Source: Nectonema munidae
Taxonomy: Eukaryota > Nematomorpha > Nectonematoida > Nectonematidae
NCBI GenBank assembly: GCA_030549495.1
Contig: JAUIRK010000511.1
Coordinates: forward strand, 842,001-906,000
Direction: 5' to 3'
DNA: 64,000 nucleotides
Shown: in pieces, positions 10,861-22,994 of the stretch
How positions within the stretch are numbered: the first letter of the stretch is position 1
Layout of the letters: every line of letters begins with the position of its first letter
The notes under the pieces: model-generated
Told to the model about the DNA's origin: nothing
The model's database searches: none
The model's input: only the letters and a program-made list of their open reading frames with translations
Program-made: the position numbers and the translations under genes

Positions 10861-12393
10861 CGGGCATTAAAGCTTTCTTGCTCTTAATTCCAGATTAACG
10901 TTGCAATTGTCACTTTTCGATAAAAACGTTTATTGAAGATTAAGGCTAAAGATTTTTTTTAGCAATATACTAAGCACTTATAGAATTTTTTATTCATTTA
11001 TTTTTGCTATATATATGGCAGCTTTTCTTATTTTTGCGTTCTCTACCAAGTTGAAACATTCAAGTTTTGAATGTTTACGAAAGAAAAAATATTCCATTAA
11101 CTCTTTTATATTTAGCACTACCTCAAACTAATAAACAACCTTCACGACAATTTTCAACGCTCATAATCGAAATTTTGAAGAATTTTTTATTTTCAATAAT
11201 GAAATTAACAAAAATCGCAACTTTTCAAATTCTTTTGATAAAATTAATAATGAAAATGTTTTCAAATATATATATTTGTATATGATACCCAAAAGGATTT
11301 TCATGCATGGATATTTAGTTTATTTTCGATCATTTTTAGTTTCCACTATATGATGAGACGGGATTCTTTTCAAATATTTTTCTCGCAACGTATTTAAAAT
11401 TCAAAAATTAATTTTCTTTACTTAATTTATATAATATTAAATAATTTTTAAGAATATCCGTCTTTTCTCTCCTCCTTCTCACAGTTTTCCGAAACTCCGA
11501 AGCATGATAATTTTACCATAAAGAACGGTTTCTAAAAGATGGTAAAGGATATCTTTACATCTATTACTACATTGTATTTTATTTATGAATTAAAATTTAA
11601 TAAATATTATTTTAATTTCTTACTTCTTAGCCTATTATATGAAATAATACCAGAGTTTGATTTAGAGGGCTACTTTTTAATTCCTGAAAACTTTATAGAA
11701 ATAGAAAACATGCCCGAAAATCCCTTGAAAAAAATTGAAAGTATTAGATCCGACTCTACATTGACTCATTATAAAAAATTCAGAACAGTTTTATCTTTAG
11801 TAATTGTTCGTATATAAAATAAATTTTTTATTGATTCAAAAGTTCCAATCACAAGAGAGAGTTTTTGTCTGAAATATTTTTTAAATCACAAGCAAAGAAT
11901 TTTATACCTAAAGCAAGATTCTTTTTATATTTTTCAATAACTAAAATTTATAATTGTCCTTTCCAGTTTTGCTAAATATTTGTCAATTGAAATTATCAAA
12001 AATATCATTTTTCCTCATAATTACCTACCAGTAAAAGGCCTATTACTAGCTCTGGCTTTTACAAATCAGTTCAATGCTATTTATCAACATTTGGATTTTA
12101 GCAATACTTGTTCTGTCTTTTTGAAGCATTAAAACTTTTTTAAAATTCCGTAAAATCAAAATAAAAAATTTATATTGACTAAAATATCTTTTTAGTTTCA
12201 AAAAAACCGAGTACTGAAAGTTTCTTAATTTTTCAATGCCATATTTTATATTTTTTGGATATCATAATTATACGTCTAAACATTATGCATCCAAAGGCCT
12301 GGCTTATTTCGAACAATTATTGAAAAATAAAAGCAATCCCCACACGAATTATTGCAAAATAAAATCAGTTTAAAAAGTATCACCAGATCATAA
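10861..12393. other. AT-rich stretch; one unassigned 92-codon frame
   Basis: The only notable frame is 11539-11817 on the plus strand (MVKDIFTSITTLYFIYELKF...EFDLEGYFLIPENFIEIENM). It matches no family I know. The second half looks protein-like, but composition and length do not exclude chance. Nothing else was recognised. Confidence 0.35.
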
Positions 12394-12961
12394 TAGTTGA
12401 ACCTCTTGTTTCGACCACTCTGTAACTCGACCACTTCTTTATGTAAACCAATTAAAGCTGTTTAATTAAAGCTGTTGTAACATGATATAAGTAACATTCT
12501 GTATATCGACCACCTCTTTACTTCGACCGCACACATATAAAATATTTCTATTTGTCCATTCTAACTTCTGATCGCTTTCTTATATAAACTAAAAATGTGT
12601 TTGTTCTTATCACATTTATGCATAGTTATTTCTCTTACATTGGAGTTAAGTTATTAGTTTCTCTTACAATAATATTTTGTAAGACCTATTATATATCTTA
12701 GTTAAGTTATTAGTTTCTCTTACATTGGAGTTAAGTTATTAGTTGAGAAAAAAATAGAATTTTTTAAGATTTTCCTCAATAAAGTTAGTTTAAAAATGCA
12801 ACTTTAAAAATATTAATATTTTATTAACTTAAATATTCCATTTATTGACATTTATGATTTAAAAAATTTTTACTAGATCTTTGCAAATATGTTTTTAGAA
12901 TAAAATGGACTGCCTTCAAAACTATTTTATTGGTTTCATTTTTAGATATTAATTTTACATA

Positions 12962-13905
12962 ATGTCACAAAAGCACAACGAAATTCCTTTTTCTGAAAAA
13001 ATAAAAATTAAATGTGTTGAAGGGAAAAGTCAAAGAGAACTAGCTCAAATTTTTAATGTTGGAAAAACGACGGTTCAGAATATTTAAAAAGAAAAAATTA
13101 ATATTTTAAAATTTATGAAGAAAGCATTAACTCTAATGGAAAAAGAGTTTTCATTAATTCAATGGATGAAAAATTGATCAAGTTGTTTGGTAATGGTTTG
13201 AAAAAGCCTGGTCAGCAAATATCCCAGTGTCTGGACCACTAATTCAAGAAATAGCTTTATTTGTATCAAAAAGCCTTAATTTACTCGATTTCAAAGCCTC
13301 CAATGAAACATTAGAAAATTTTTGTTTAAGATATAATATCAAGTTTGCTAAAATTTGTGGAGAAAGAGGTGATGTTTACTTGAAAGCGGTTGAAGATTGG
13401 AAAAACAAAGTACCTGTGATATTGTAAAAAATTACGATAAAAAGAATATTTACAATATGGATGAATTTAGCTTGTTTTATCGAGCTTTACCAGATAAATC
13501 TTTATCGATAAAAGGTAGCGATTGCTCTGGTGGAAAAAAATCAAAAGAAAGATTGACAGTTTTGCTATGTGTCAATATGTTGGGTGAATTTGATTTTGTT
13601 TTAGTGATTGGAAAGTCGGCAAAACCTCACTGTTTTCGAAACTTAAATATGAAAATTTTGCCTGCTTTATGGAGGCATAACTCAAAAGCATGGATGACAT
13701 GCAAAATTTTTGAAGAATGGATTGTATCTTTCAATAACAAAAAAGAAAAATTATTTTGTTTTTAGATAACGGTACTGTTCATTCAAAAAGTTTGCTTGAT
13801 TTAACTAACATTAAAGTAGTTTTTATTCCAGCAAATACTACATCTTTATTACAAGCGTTAGATCAAGGTATAATTTGCTCTATAAAAAAATTATAAAAGA
13901 AGATT
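12962..13905 (+). pseudogene. Tigger/pogo transposase, N-terminal and catalytic part
   Basis: From ATG 12962 the text reads MSQKHNEIPFSEKIKIKCVE and GKSQRELAQIFNVGKTTVQN, a CENP-B/psq-type helix-turn-helix, then a stop (TAA at about 13085). Next come IKFAKICGERGDVYLKAVED, NIYNMDEFSLFYRALPDKSL (first catalytic D), CSGGKKSKERLTVLLCVNM, LVIGKSAKPHCFRNL, KAWMTCKIFEEW, LDNG-like (second D) and VVFIPANTTSLLQALDQGII. The blocks are in the family order with several frame changes and stops. All are hallmarks of Tigger/jerky-type DDE proteins. Confidence 0.85.
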
Positions 13906-14050
13906 TCTATGTAAAATTTTGGATGGAATGGATGGTAAAACAAATCAGTGTGTGATTTGGTTAAATCTATTTCTGTTCTTGACGCGTCTGACGAATATGT
14001 TAACCCTATTAGTGCTGGGCAAAATTTGTCCGCTCAAGTGCTGGGGGCGT

Positions 14051-14830
14051 AAAGTTTTTTACACATATATACTCGTTTTCAAATATGCTGAATTCATTTG
14101 TGATATTTATTTTTTATGAAAATCAATCAAACCTGTCAAAAAATTGATCTAAATGTGACAGCTCATCTCAAAAAGGAACTTTTTATCTAAATAATTATAT
14201 AAAGTTTTTTACACATGTATACCCATTTTCAAATATGCTAAATTCAGTGGTGTTATTCATTTTTTTATGAAAAACATTCAAACCTGTCAAAAAAGTGATT
14301 TACATATGACAGCTCATCTCAAAAAAGAAACTTTATCTAAATAATTATATAATGTTTTTTACACATAAAAACCTCTTATTATTACCCATTTTCAAGCATG
14401 CTGAATTCAGCGGTGATATTCATTTTTTTTTATAAAAATCAATCAAAACTGTCAAAAAATTGATTTATCCCAAAAAGAAAGGATCAGGCACGGTTTTTTA
14501 AATTAGAGAATTACGTTAAATAAAAAGCATAGGGAGGTTATGAAGTTTACCGTGTATGGTATTTTACACACATATACCCATTTTCAAGTAGGCTGTGTTT
14601 ACTGGTTATATTCCTTTTTTTTTTATAAATATTAGTCAAACCTGACAAAATAATTTAAATATGACAGCCCATGTCAAAATTAAAATTTTAATTCTTTTAA
14701 AGTTTTTATACATTTCAAGTATGCAGAATTTAATGGTGATGTTCATTTTTTATGAAATCAATAAAACCTGTCAAAAAATCGATTAAACCTGTAAATCAAT
14801 GTCAAATATATAAACATAAAAATAACTTCT
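14051..14830. repeat. Tandem array, about 150-bp unit, about five copies
   Basis: Units begin AAAGTTTTTTACACAT and start at 14051, 14201 and 14351, exactly 150 bp apart. Two more diverged units start near 14559 and 14699. Each contains a TTTTCAAATATGCTGAATTC block, a run of T with ATGAAAATCA, then AACCTGTCAAAAAATTGAT and GACAGCTCATCTCAAAAA. No open frame runs through it. It sits inside the Tigger transposase coding region. Confidence 0.9.
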
Positions 14831-15469
14831 ACTTGCAGTATTTCTCTGGTAATTATTTTCCTAATTTATTTAATAAACCAACTTTAGGTGTTTAATTCAC
14901 TCAAAATATTTCATTCTACAGTAACTTATGTAACTCGATAGGACCTCCATCTTTTTGGCTACAAATTCGTTATGGGCTCGTAGTCTCTACGTCATATTAT
15001 AATTTACAGTATGTAATTGATCCTTTCTTGGTAGCTCTTTTTTCATTAGAAACTTATATTCTTCAATGTGTGTTAGAAAATTTTTTTATAAGGATAAAAT
15101 TACTTTTTTCCTCTCAGGCCGGAATATTTGTCAACCAATCTCATTTCTAAGGTTTTTTTCTGATGAATTTTTCGTGATGTTGATTGTTCAATTACAAAAC
15201 GTTGTCAACGTTCTTCATCTAAAAAATGATCTCTTTGACACAAAAGGAAAAAGATGGACAAATTCTATTTAAATTAAAAATATCTTGATAGTGACTAAAT
15301 TCTCACATATTGGTATATGTTCCATTTTTGATAAATCTGACCTATTCTAAATTTTCAAATTTCCTACCCATCTTAGCTAAATGTTAACTGTAATCCTAGA
15401 TGATAAGCTATAGATTTAAATATTTTTCATTTGTAAAAGAGGAACTTTTTTTCACAGTCAAAATATTTT
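14831..15469. other. Spacer between two tandem arrays
   Basis: AT-rich, unique as far as I can see. Contains a plus-strand frame 15066-15272 without recognisable similarity. No repeat unit of either neighbouring array is visible. Confidence 0.4.
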
Positions 15470-16840
15470 TGAAGATAGTATCTAGAAGTAAACCGCAAAT
15501 CTGATTCAAGCTTTCAGATATTTTATAACCATAAATGCCAAACCTGAGTCCAAAAATGAAACCAGCATCTTCGATTTGGCATATAAACAGATATTTTATT
15601 TAAATTTCAAAAATATTTCTGTACACATTAGACGTAAATCGAAAATTTGATTGACACTTTCAGACATTTAAAACCTCTAAATGAAAAAAATGATTTCAGA
15701 AAGGATATAGTTTTCAGACATAAACCGCAAATTTTATTGACACTAGCAGTAAAACCTCTAAATGCGAAAACTGTGTTCAGAAATGAAATCATCATGATCT
15801 ATTTGCTATAAAAATAAATTTTAGAACTAAACGCAAATTTAATTGATACATATATGTATTTTCAAATTCAAACTGCAAAAATTGAGTCCATAAATGAAAC
15901 TAGCATGGTTGATTTGGTATAAAAACATATATTTAATAGTAAAATTTGAATGGATGTTTTTGGAGACAATTTTTAAAAGTAAACCGCGAATTTGATTAAC
16001 ACGTATAGGTATTTTCGCATCATAAATGTAAAAAATGAGTTCAGAAATGAAAACAGCATGATTGATTTGGTATAAACACATATATTTTTGGAGACAATTT
16101 TCAGAAGTAAACCGCAAATTTGATTAATACTTATAGGTATTTTCAAAGGCTAAATGTAAAAAATGAGTTCAAAAATGAAAACAGCATGATCGATTTGCTA
16201 TAAAAACAAATATTTCATGTAAAATTGAGAGAATATTTTTGGAGATAGCTTTTTGAAGTAAACCGCAAATTTTAACTGATATTTTAAAACCTCTAAATGT
16301 GAAAAATGAGTTCAGAAATGAAAACAGCATGGTTGATTTGGTATAATAGATATATTTCATTGTAAAATTTGAATGAATGTTTTTGGAGACAATTTTTATA
16401 AGTAAACCGCACATTTGATTGACACTTATAGGTATTTTCACATCCTAAACGTAAAAAATGAAACCAGCATGGCCAATTTAGTATAACACATATATTTCAT
16501 AGTAAAATTTGAATGAATGTTTTTGGAGATAATTTTTAGAAGTAAACCGCAAATTTGACTAACACTTAGGTATTTCCAGATCCTAAACGTAAAAAATTAG
16601 TCCAGAAATGAAACCAGCATGGCTGATTTAGTATAACATATATTTTATGTAAAATGTGAAGGAATGTTTTTGGAGACAATTTTCATAAGTAAACAGCAAA
16701 TTTGATTAATACTTATAGGTATTTTCAAATCCTACATGTAAAAAATGAGTCCAGAAATGAAAACAGCATGACCGATTTAGTATAAAAACATATATTTTAT
16801 GTAAAATTTGAAGGTATATTTTATTAGATATATTTTTGAT
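15470..16840. repeat. Second tandem array, about 145-bp unit, about ten copies
   Basis: The unit is marked by AAGTAAACCGCAAATTTGAT. It recurs near 15486, 15631, 15721, 15827, 15978, 16105, 16256, 16401, 16541 and 16687, mostly 140-151 bp apart, with three shortened units. Each unit carries GGTATTTTCA, a GTAAAAAATGAGTTCAGAAA block, a CAGCATG..GATTT block and TTTTTGGAGACAATTTT. The sequence is unrelated to the array at 14.05-14.83 kb. Confidence 0.9.
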
Positions 16841-16944
16841 CAATCAAAATTTTGATTGACATTTTCTAAAAAGTAGCCATGATTATTGAAAAAATTAAAT
16901 ATATAAAGTATTATGCGTTCCAAACTGTATATAATTATAAATAA

Positions 16945-17290
16945 GGTTAATATTGATAATGATGAAGTTGCAACTGAGCAACTTATTCCGAATTGGGAAG
17001 AAGAAAATTTTCCTTTACCACCAATTTAAAAATCTATAAAAAAATTTAAAAAAATGAATACGAGAATGAAAAGTCAAATCAAAAAATGACACAGATGAAG
17101 AAATATTATACGAAACTTCTAAATACGTTGTACAAACTTTAAAAGATTCCATAGAACACATAAAAGCACTTAAAATGTTTTGTTTAGAAAAAAATTCCGG
17201 CGATACTTCTCAACTTATATGTAATAAGGTGGAAAATTTTGAACAAAAAAAGCCGAACAGTCTTTAAAACAAATTTTTTTAACATTTTTA
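16945..17290 (+). pseudogene. Tigger/pogo transposase C-terminal remnant
   Basis: Plus-strand text NDDEVATEQLIPNWEEENFP (about 16955) resembles the acidic tail region of Tigger proteins. SIEHIKALKMFCLEKNSGDT (about 17150) and KVENFEQKKAEQSLKQIFLT (about 17230) match the final helix of that family. It completes the gene begun at 12962, from which it is separated by about 2.9 kb of tandem repeats. Frame changes are present. Confidence 0.65.
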
Positions 17291-17310
17291 TAAATTTTCA
17301 CTAAACCGAC

Positions 17311-17490
17311 CACCTGATCATGAGCCTGTTTGTGTGTACCTCTCAGCTTAACAGTTTAGGGTCAGGGGTTCGATCTCCAAGGCTCCCAACTCTTCAAAAA
17401 AAATCCCCAAAAACTGTGATTAACCATCTTAAGCATAATGCGAGCAATAGCCACGGCTGAAAGTGCTTTGATATCTTCAACCAACCAATC
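17311..17490 (+). mobile_element. tRNA-derived SINE (family 1)
   Basis: Contains a tRNA-like head with B box GGTTCGATCTC, followed by the family tail AAAACTGTGATTAACC, CATCTTAAGCATAATG and a CAACCAACCAATCA end. The same tail occurs at 17.64-17.72 kb and in shorter form at 8.06 kb. It abuts and probably replaced the right end of the Tigger element. Confidence 0.7.
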
Positions 17491-17534
17491 ACCTGAATAT
17501 ATCCATCAGTATATATATAATATTGGTTGTTTAG

Positions 17535-17725
17535 TTTGAAAGTTGTTCTAAACCTCATTGTGTATAACTCTCAGTTTAATAGTTGAAGGTCAGGGTTTAA
17601 TCCCCAATGCTTCCCATTCTTAAAAATAAAATGATAAATTGTGATTAACCACCTCAAGCATATCCGAGTATATAGCCTTAGGCTAAAATTGTTTTTATAT
17701 CTAACCAACCAATCAAAATATAATA
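17535..17725 (+). mobile_element. tRNA-derived SINE (family 1), older copy
   Basis: Parallel to 17311-17490 in order: ACTCTCAGTTTAATAG, a decayed B box GGTTTAATCCCC, TTGTGATTAACCACC, CTCAAGCATA and CTAACCAACCAATCA. More changes than its neighbour suggest greater age. It is followed by a short (TA)n(GA)n run at 17738-17757. Confidence 0.65.
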
Positions 17726-17757
17726 ATATAATTATATATATATATATAGAGAGAGAA

Positions 17758-18355
17758 TTTTATTATAAAAAAAGCGAGTTCACAAAGGTAATAAAGTGGA
17801 GCAAACAATGTGTTATATGTTAATATTTATAATATATATTCACATGAAGAACTATATCATCTTTTTCAAGATTATCATTATTGGAAAAATCAATAGCCAA
17901 ATATGGTCGAGAATTAAATTTTTTATATCCAGTTATATATATTCACTTAAAACTTATTTTTTAGTTGTTTTTTTAATCATGTTTATTTAATTTTTTTTCA
18001 ATTTAAAAAATTGTAAATGAGTAAATTTGGAATTTTTTGAGTGTATATATGTGTATTTAGGTAAAAAGAGCTGGACAAGTTTTTGCTTTTGACTTGCAGC
18101 ATAAAATAAAAGCTGAAATCCTTCTTTTTTTAAGCGAAAAAATTTCAGGGGATAACTTTAATGCAACAATTTTTTTCATCATTATGTATGTCTTTTATAA
18201 AAAGAAGATTCAAATTTTTTCAATTGTTCTACCATCTTATTTATATTTTTGTTTTTATGTAGTATTAGTTTAATAACAGAATTGTTAGGTATGTTCATAG
18301 GTATAACGAGTGAGATTTTTGGTAGTAAAAGTAAAACCTTAATTTTTTTAAACTC
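17758..18355. other. AT-rich spacer, nothing recognised
   Basis: Short plus-strand frames at 17641-17990 overlap the SINE tail and simple repeat and show no family features. No other structure was seen. Confidence 0.4.
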
Positions 18356-18359
18356 AATA

Positions 18360-18880
18360 TCATCATTATTAGAAAGTTAATTTTCAGCTTTTTCTAAGCT
18401 ATCTTTATCAAGAAAACAAAAAATTTATCAAAAAATTTTTGTTTGTTTTAGCTGGATAAGATTTTTTGTTTTTTTCTTTTACTTCTTCAATATATAAGTT
18501 GTTTGAACTAAGATAAATTATTTTATCTTTTTTTTGGTGCATCTTTTTGGGATACCTCAGCATAAGTATGGATATAGTTTGAAAGTTTGGTTCTTTTTTA
18601 TCCAAACTCTCTTTCAGTGACGATATCATTTCGCCTTGTTGAAATAGTTGATCTTTTAATGTTTTAATTAATTCATATATATTAGAAACAGTAAGTTGAA
18701 CTTGGTCACGACAAGATATGAATGCTATTTAAGACATTTGGAATTATGCTTAACTAGCAATTTAAAGTAGTGAATGATCAAAACTTTGACAATCATAGCA
18801 GAGCCATTTATAACAGGAATCACACTTTATTTAACGATTAAAAAATTTATTACAGTTATCACATTTCAAAACCATTATTA
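18360..18880 (-). pseudogene. LINE ORF1-like remnant with PHD-like cysteine cluster
   Basis: Minus-strand text from about 18875: MVLKCDNCNKF, then in another frame IKCDSCYKWLCYDCQSFDHS. This gives a C..C...C..C...C..C spacing like the PHD-type fingers in ORF1 of some non-LTR elements. It is followed by helical text YELIKTLKDQLFQQGEMISS and LKESLDKKEPNFQTISIL. Such a finger plus coiled-coil is usual for these ORF1 proteins, but a host-gene pseudogene is not excluded. Frame changes are present. Confidence 0.4.
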
Positions 18881-19539
18881 TAAAATATAATTTATTTTTT
18901 ATAGAAATAAAAAAATGTAATTTAATTTCAATTGGAGTTAATTGAGGAGAAAAAATTAACGAAATACCTAGTGTCCCCATTTACTATCTAGCGAAATTAC
19001 AATCAAGGCCTTGCTAGTAGTCTTAGTAGAATCTGCGGGTAAAGAAAACTCTATTGAAGTTTAATGTTACGAATAGAACAGAGAAGAAAATTTGGAACAC
19101 GAGGAGGTAAGCCTTGAGATTGTATGCCGTTTTTTAAGAGGGTTTCTTAGCGCTTTTTTCGATTTATGAGCCAAATTGAAAATAGTGTAGATTTACTACG
19201 TGTTTTTTCAATGAATATTAGTTTATATAGCTGTTGAGTTTTTAAATTCTTATTTTTTTTAATGTGAACTTGTCTTTTGTAGAACCAGTTGGTTGATAAG
19301 GTGATATAACAAGGCTTAGATTGAGATAGATCGATTTTTTAGGTTTAGCACTGTTAAAGGTGATAAACCGTTGTTTCTGTATATGAACTAATCTCACTGG
19401 TTTAATATTATGTTTGTAAGAGAGTATTGCATGTTTTTTTCTGGGTTGTGAGAAGAAATTGAATTTTGTGCCGGCATGTTTAGTTCAAATTGATTAGTGT
19501 GGGTTAGCATAATATTTTAGCAAAATCTAAATGTGTATC
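18881..19539. other. Unassigned stretch
   Basis: Slightly less AT-rich than its surroundings near 18990-19110 but with no open frame or repeat ends. Nothing recognised. Confidence 0.35.
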
Positions 19540-19876
19540 ATCTAGTACAGTGGTTCTTAACCTTTTTCGGGCCCCTCCCCTTTTTTTTTAAAAAATTTCC
19601 CCCCCCCCCCCCCAAAATTTTTAAAAAAAAAAATTAATACAAACCTTGGGGGAAAATTTTTTTTTTTTTAATTATTAAAAAAAATTTTTTTTTTTTTTTT
19701 TAATTGGGAAGTGTTTATGAATAAAAAAAAAAAAGAAAAATTTTTTAAAAATTTTTGGAATTAAAAAAATAAAAAAACAATTATTTTTTGGGGGTTTTGT
19801 TTTTTTTTTTTTTATTGTTTTTAAAGGGGTTTTTTTTTGTAGGGGGGGCGGGGGGAAAAAAAAAAAAGATCTAGTA
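19540..19876. mobile_element. hAT-type MITE with 8-bp target duplication and homopolymer-rich interior
   Basis: The element at 19548-19868 starts CAGTGGTTCTTAACCTTTTT, a classic hAT terminal repeat. It is bounded by identical ATCTAGTA at 19540-19547 and 19869-19876. The right end should read as the reverse of the left end, but shows only runs of G then A. The interior is almost entirely long runs of T, A, C or G. This is either a decayed AT/GC-skewed MITE or a collapsed and mis-called stretch. Confidence 0.75.
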
Positions 19877-20925
19877 GGATATGTTTAGAAATGAATTTGT
19901 CGAAAAACTTATAAATTATAATTTTGTAAATTATTTATTTTGTATTCAATAGAAGAAAAAGAAGTAGAAGAACAAGTTTATTGAAAATTATAAGGTTCAC
20001 AAAATATACAATAAAACACAACTACATATAAGGCTAATAAAAGCGGTTTTCATTGTAGCTTTTTTGTCAATAAATGCTTAATATACAAATTTGTTTGTAA
20101 ATGTAATAAAAATATTTATGAAAAAAATTGAGTATTACAAAAAACAAATAAAACAATTAATAAGATTGCAAAAATAATAGAATATTAAACAATATATAAA
20201 TTATATTATATATTAAGATTTAATTTTTTTAAAAATTTTTATGATTTAAATGCTCTGTTAAGAATAACTTCGTTTATCTTAAAAGTAAATTGGTTTTCTT
20301 TAAAATATCAAGTATCCTATTAAATAAGCAATTTTTTATACCCTTTTTTGAAATCTTTGGTTATAAATACAATCTCAGTATACTAAGATTCCAATAACCC
20401 TTTAAATACAATTAAAATTTTTATTTCGCACCCTTTACTGTAACGTTCAAACCAACTCTTTTTCCCAAAATATTTTTCTTTCTGTCGTCCTTCTATTAAC
20501 GAATTTTGTAAGAATATATGTAATATGTTATCTAAAACGAACAAAGTAATTTTGGGTCTCTATTTTAAAAGATTTAATGTATTTTTGTTCTTCCTTTATA
20601 AAGTTTCTAAATATTTAATTTTAATGATCTAAATCAAAGATACAGAGATAAATTTATATTAATCTTTAAACGATACCCATATTTTTATTACCAATGATTT
20701 TTCACATAAGCACACGGGTAAAAATTGAATACAAATTTTTATATTCTCTTTCACTCAACTTTGGATATTAAGCTTTTATAGAAATGCGAAATTACATATA
20801 AAGAACGTAAATTAACATTTTTCTTTATTTGCTTCATTTTTAAAAATTCTGAAATGGCGATTACGTTTGTTAGTATAAGAAATTTTGATAACCAAAGCGA
20901 GATTATAATGATAATTTTTATTTAT
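19877..20925. other. AT-rich stretch without recognisable gene
   Basis: No long open frame, terminal repeat or RNA gene is visible. Confidence 0.4.
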
Positions 20926-21052
20926 TTAATCCTTTGAGGACCAGAATTTTGAAGAATAATCGTCTGCTTTTTTAAATGGAATTTTGTATGTTGTAAGCAG
21001 ACGATTATTATATCTTGGTACACCGGTGTCACACTAAGCCTCAAAGGGTTAG
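20926..21052. mobile_element. TTAA MITE, family C (piggyBac-type)
   Basis: The core at 20930-21048 begins TCCTTTGAGG after TTAA and ends CCTCAAAGGG before TTAG (one base changed from TTAA). A palindrome ACACCGGTGT lies near the right end. An inverted pair AATAATCGTCTGC and GCAGACGATTATT lies inside. TTAA duplication and CC-starting repeats are piggyBac features. A diverged copy lies at 30323-30420. Confidence 0.8.
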
Positions 21053-21713
21053 AGATGTTTATACATTCATAATAAAGCTGGTAATGATTTTCAAAAAATT
21101 TTGTTGGACTTCTAAAATATTTTACTGACTACAGGAAGTTCTCCGTCTTGGACTTACGGTTGATGACCGTTCGTTTACATATAAAAATAATTACAATCTA
21201 TTTTTAACAATACCCATTATAACACAAGTTTTAATGTTTGCAAATTAATCCTTGTCAAGCGATGACTTGTAGAAATGAATTATATGTTTTTAGTATTTAA
21301 CCATTTGATTACCAAGAAAAGTTTATACCTTTTTATACCAAAAGGTTTTATACATGTATTTTATTCTCATAGTTTCGTTTTTTTTTTATAATTTTTCCCC
21401 TTCAGTTTTGGAAAATGATATGTATCCTATATGAATTCATAACTTTATATAAAAAGGGTTTTACCATATAGAAATTTATAGATTCACACATAATATAGGC
21501 GAACAAACATGTAGTAAATTTCTGATAAACTTCTTTCATTTTTTTATTTCATCACTAAACATGTGACAAGGAGGAGTTGCGCTTTTTTTATCTTTACTTC
21601 ATGTAAAATATTTCATATATCTAAGAATCATATGTAACTCCGTTATACTTGATATGATTAATGAATTGCTATATCAGTGTAATAAATGATCAATTTACCG
21701 TAACTTTGATATT

Positions 21714-22990
21714 ATGATAACAGCTTTTATACTTTTATTTTTATTCACTATTTTTTGCTCTCATTTTGCTTTTTGTTTATTTCCAATGAACGCGTGTGAA
21801 ATTCTTGATTCTTTTGTTTGCGACACGCATTCAGATTCATATTTTGATTATTCTTCTTCATTTACTTTAAGTTCAACAAATTTAGGGACAAGTTCTTCAT
21901 CTTAGGAAGATTTCAATTCAAGTTATGATGGAACTGAATGGTGTAAAACATCAGCTCGATTGTAAAAAAATCAGCAAATATCATAAGAACTAAAGGACGA
22001 ACTAAGAGATTCATTCTGACAAGAATAAACATACTAATATAAATATATAAAAATATAAATATTTTGAACTTCTTGGTTTCCAAACGATTTTGAAAATTAT
22101 GAATATCACTAAAAAAGAAATGGAAAATCAAAACAATAAAGAATTTGAGCTTAAAGAAAATAACTTGTGTCTTTTTTGGTCTTTCAGTTTTACTCAGAGT
22201 TCTATAAGAAAAAAATGAGCCCTTGCATTCTTCTGGTCTAAAAACTATGGAATGAAAGAATGAGATGAAACAATTTCAAAGAATTCAAAAGTATTTGAGA
22301 TTTGATGATAAATCAACCAGAAGAATACGCAAACAAAATGAAAAGTTTGCAGACATCAGAAAAAATTGGAGAAAGTGTGAATGAAAATTTTAGAAGAGTT
22401 TTTTTCCTGTCGTAGCGTTTACAGTTGATGGACAATTGGTTGCTAGTAAAACAAGATGTAACTTCATCCGGTATATGCGGCAAAAGCCAAGAAAGTTTGG
22501 AACACAGTTTTGAGCAATTTGTGGGTAGTGCGGGCTCTGTTTGATTTTCTTCCTTTCTTACAAAGCCAAAAAGAAAAAAGCGGTTTATCTTCTTTCTTTA
22601 ATGCGTGGTGAACCTGAAATTGAAGAACAACACCGGAAAAAAAATCAACTTCAATTCTATACTACAACATTCAAATGGAGGTGCTGAGTGTACCAATAGA
22701 AAATTGAGATATTTTTCAACCAAATCATCTACACAGAGATAGTCATGATATATACTGTCATGTATACTAGTTATAAGAGATCTTTTCTGAACACTTTAGT
22801 GGAACACCATGTAAAGAAGGAAGAGACGAACAAAAATCGTATACAAAAGGTATAATTAAAGGACACCGTGAAAATGAAGGCATCCACCCCTTATGAAGAG
22901 AGTCAATTGTTCTGTATGTAAAATTAATATAAGGCTAAATATGTGCAGAAGCTTTAAAAATAGTTCGTGCAACATATTCAAATTTCGTTT
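21714..22990 (+). pseudogene. piggyBac transposase, heavily decayed
   Basis: Recognisable blocks in order: an N-terminal serine-rich acidic piece (21780-21905), FQRIQKYLRFDDKSTRRIRK (about 22275), AFTVDGQLVASKTRCNFIRY (about 22420, first catalytic region with G where E is usual), MRQKPRKFGTQF, YKAKKKKAVYLLSLMRGEPE (about 22560), GGAECTNRKL (third catalytic region, D lost) and a cysteine cluster VNCSVCK...MCRSFKNSSC (about 22905-22970). Many stops and frame changes. The cysteine cluster is cut by the hAT at 23003. Confidence 0.75.
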
Positions 22991-22994
22991 GCAA

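Larger units (their letters stand above)
12394..17305 (+). mobile_element. Tigger/pogo-type DNA transposon, interrupted and truncated
   Basis: The left end at 12394 reads TAGTTGAACCTCTTGTTTCG after a TA, close to the CAGTTGAACCTC terminal repeats of Tigger elements. Repeated TCGACCAC boxes follow (12412-12530). The transposase begins at 12962 and its C-terminus is recognised at 16945-17290. Between about 14010 and 16900 the coding text is replaced by two tandem arrays. No matching right terminal repeat is found; a SINE starts where it should be, at about 17310, so the end was probably lost there. Confidence 0.7.
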
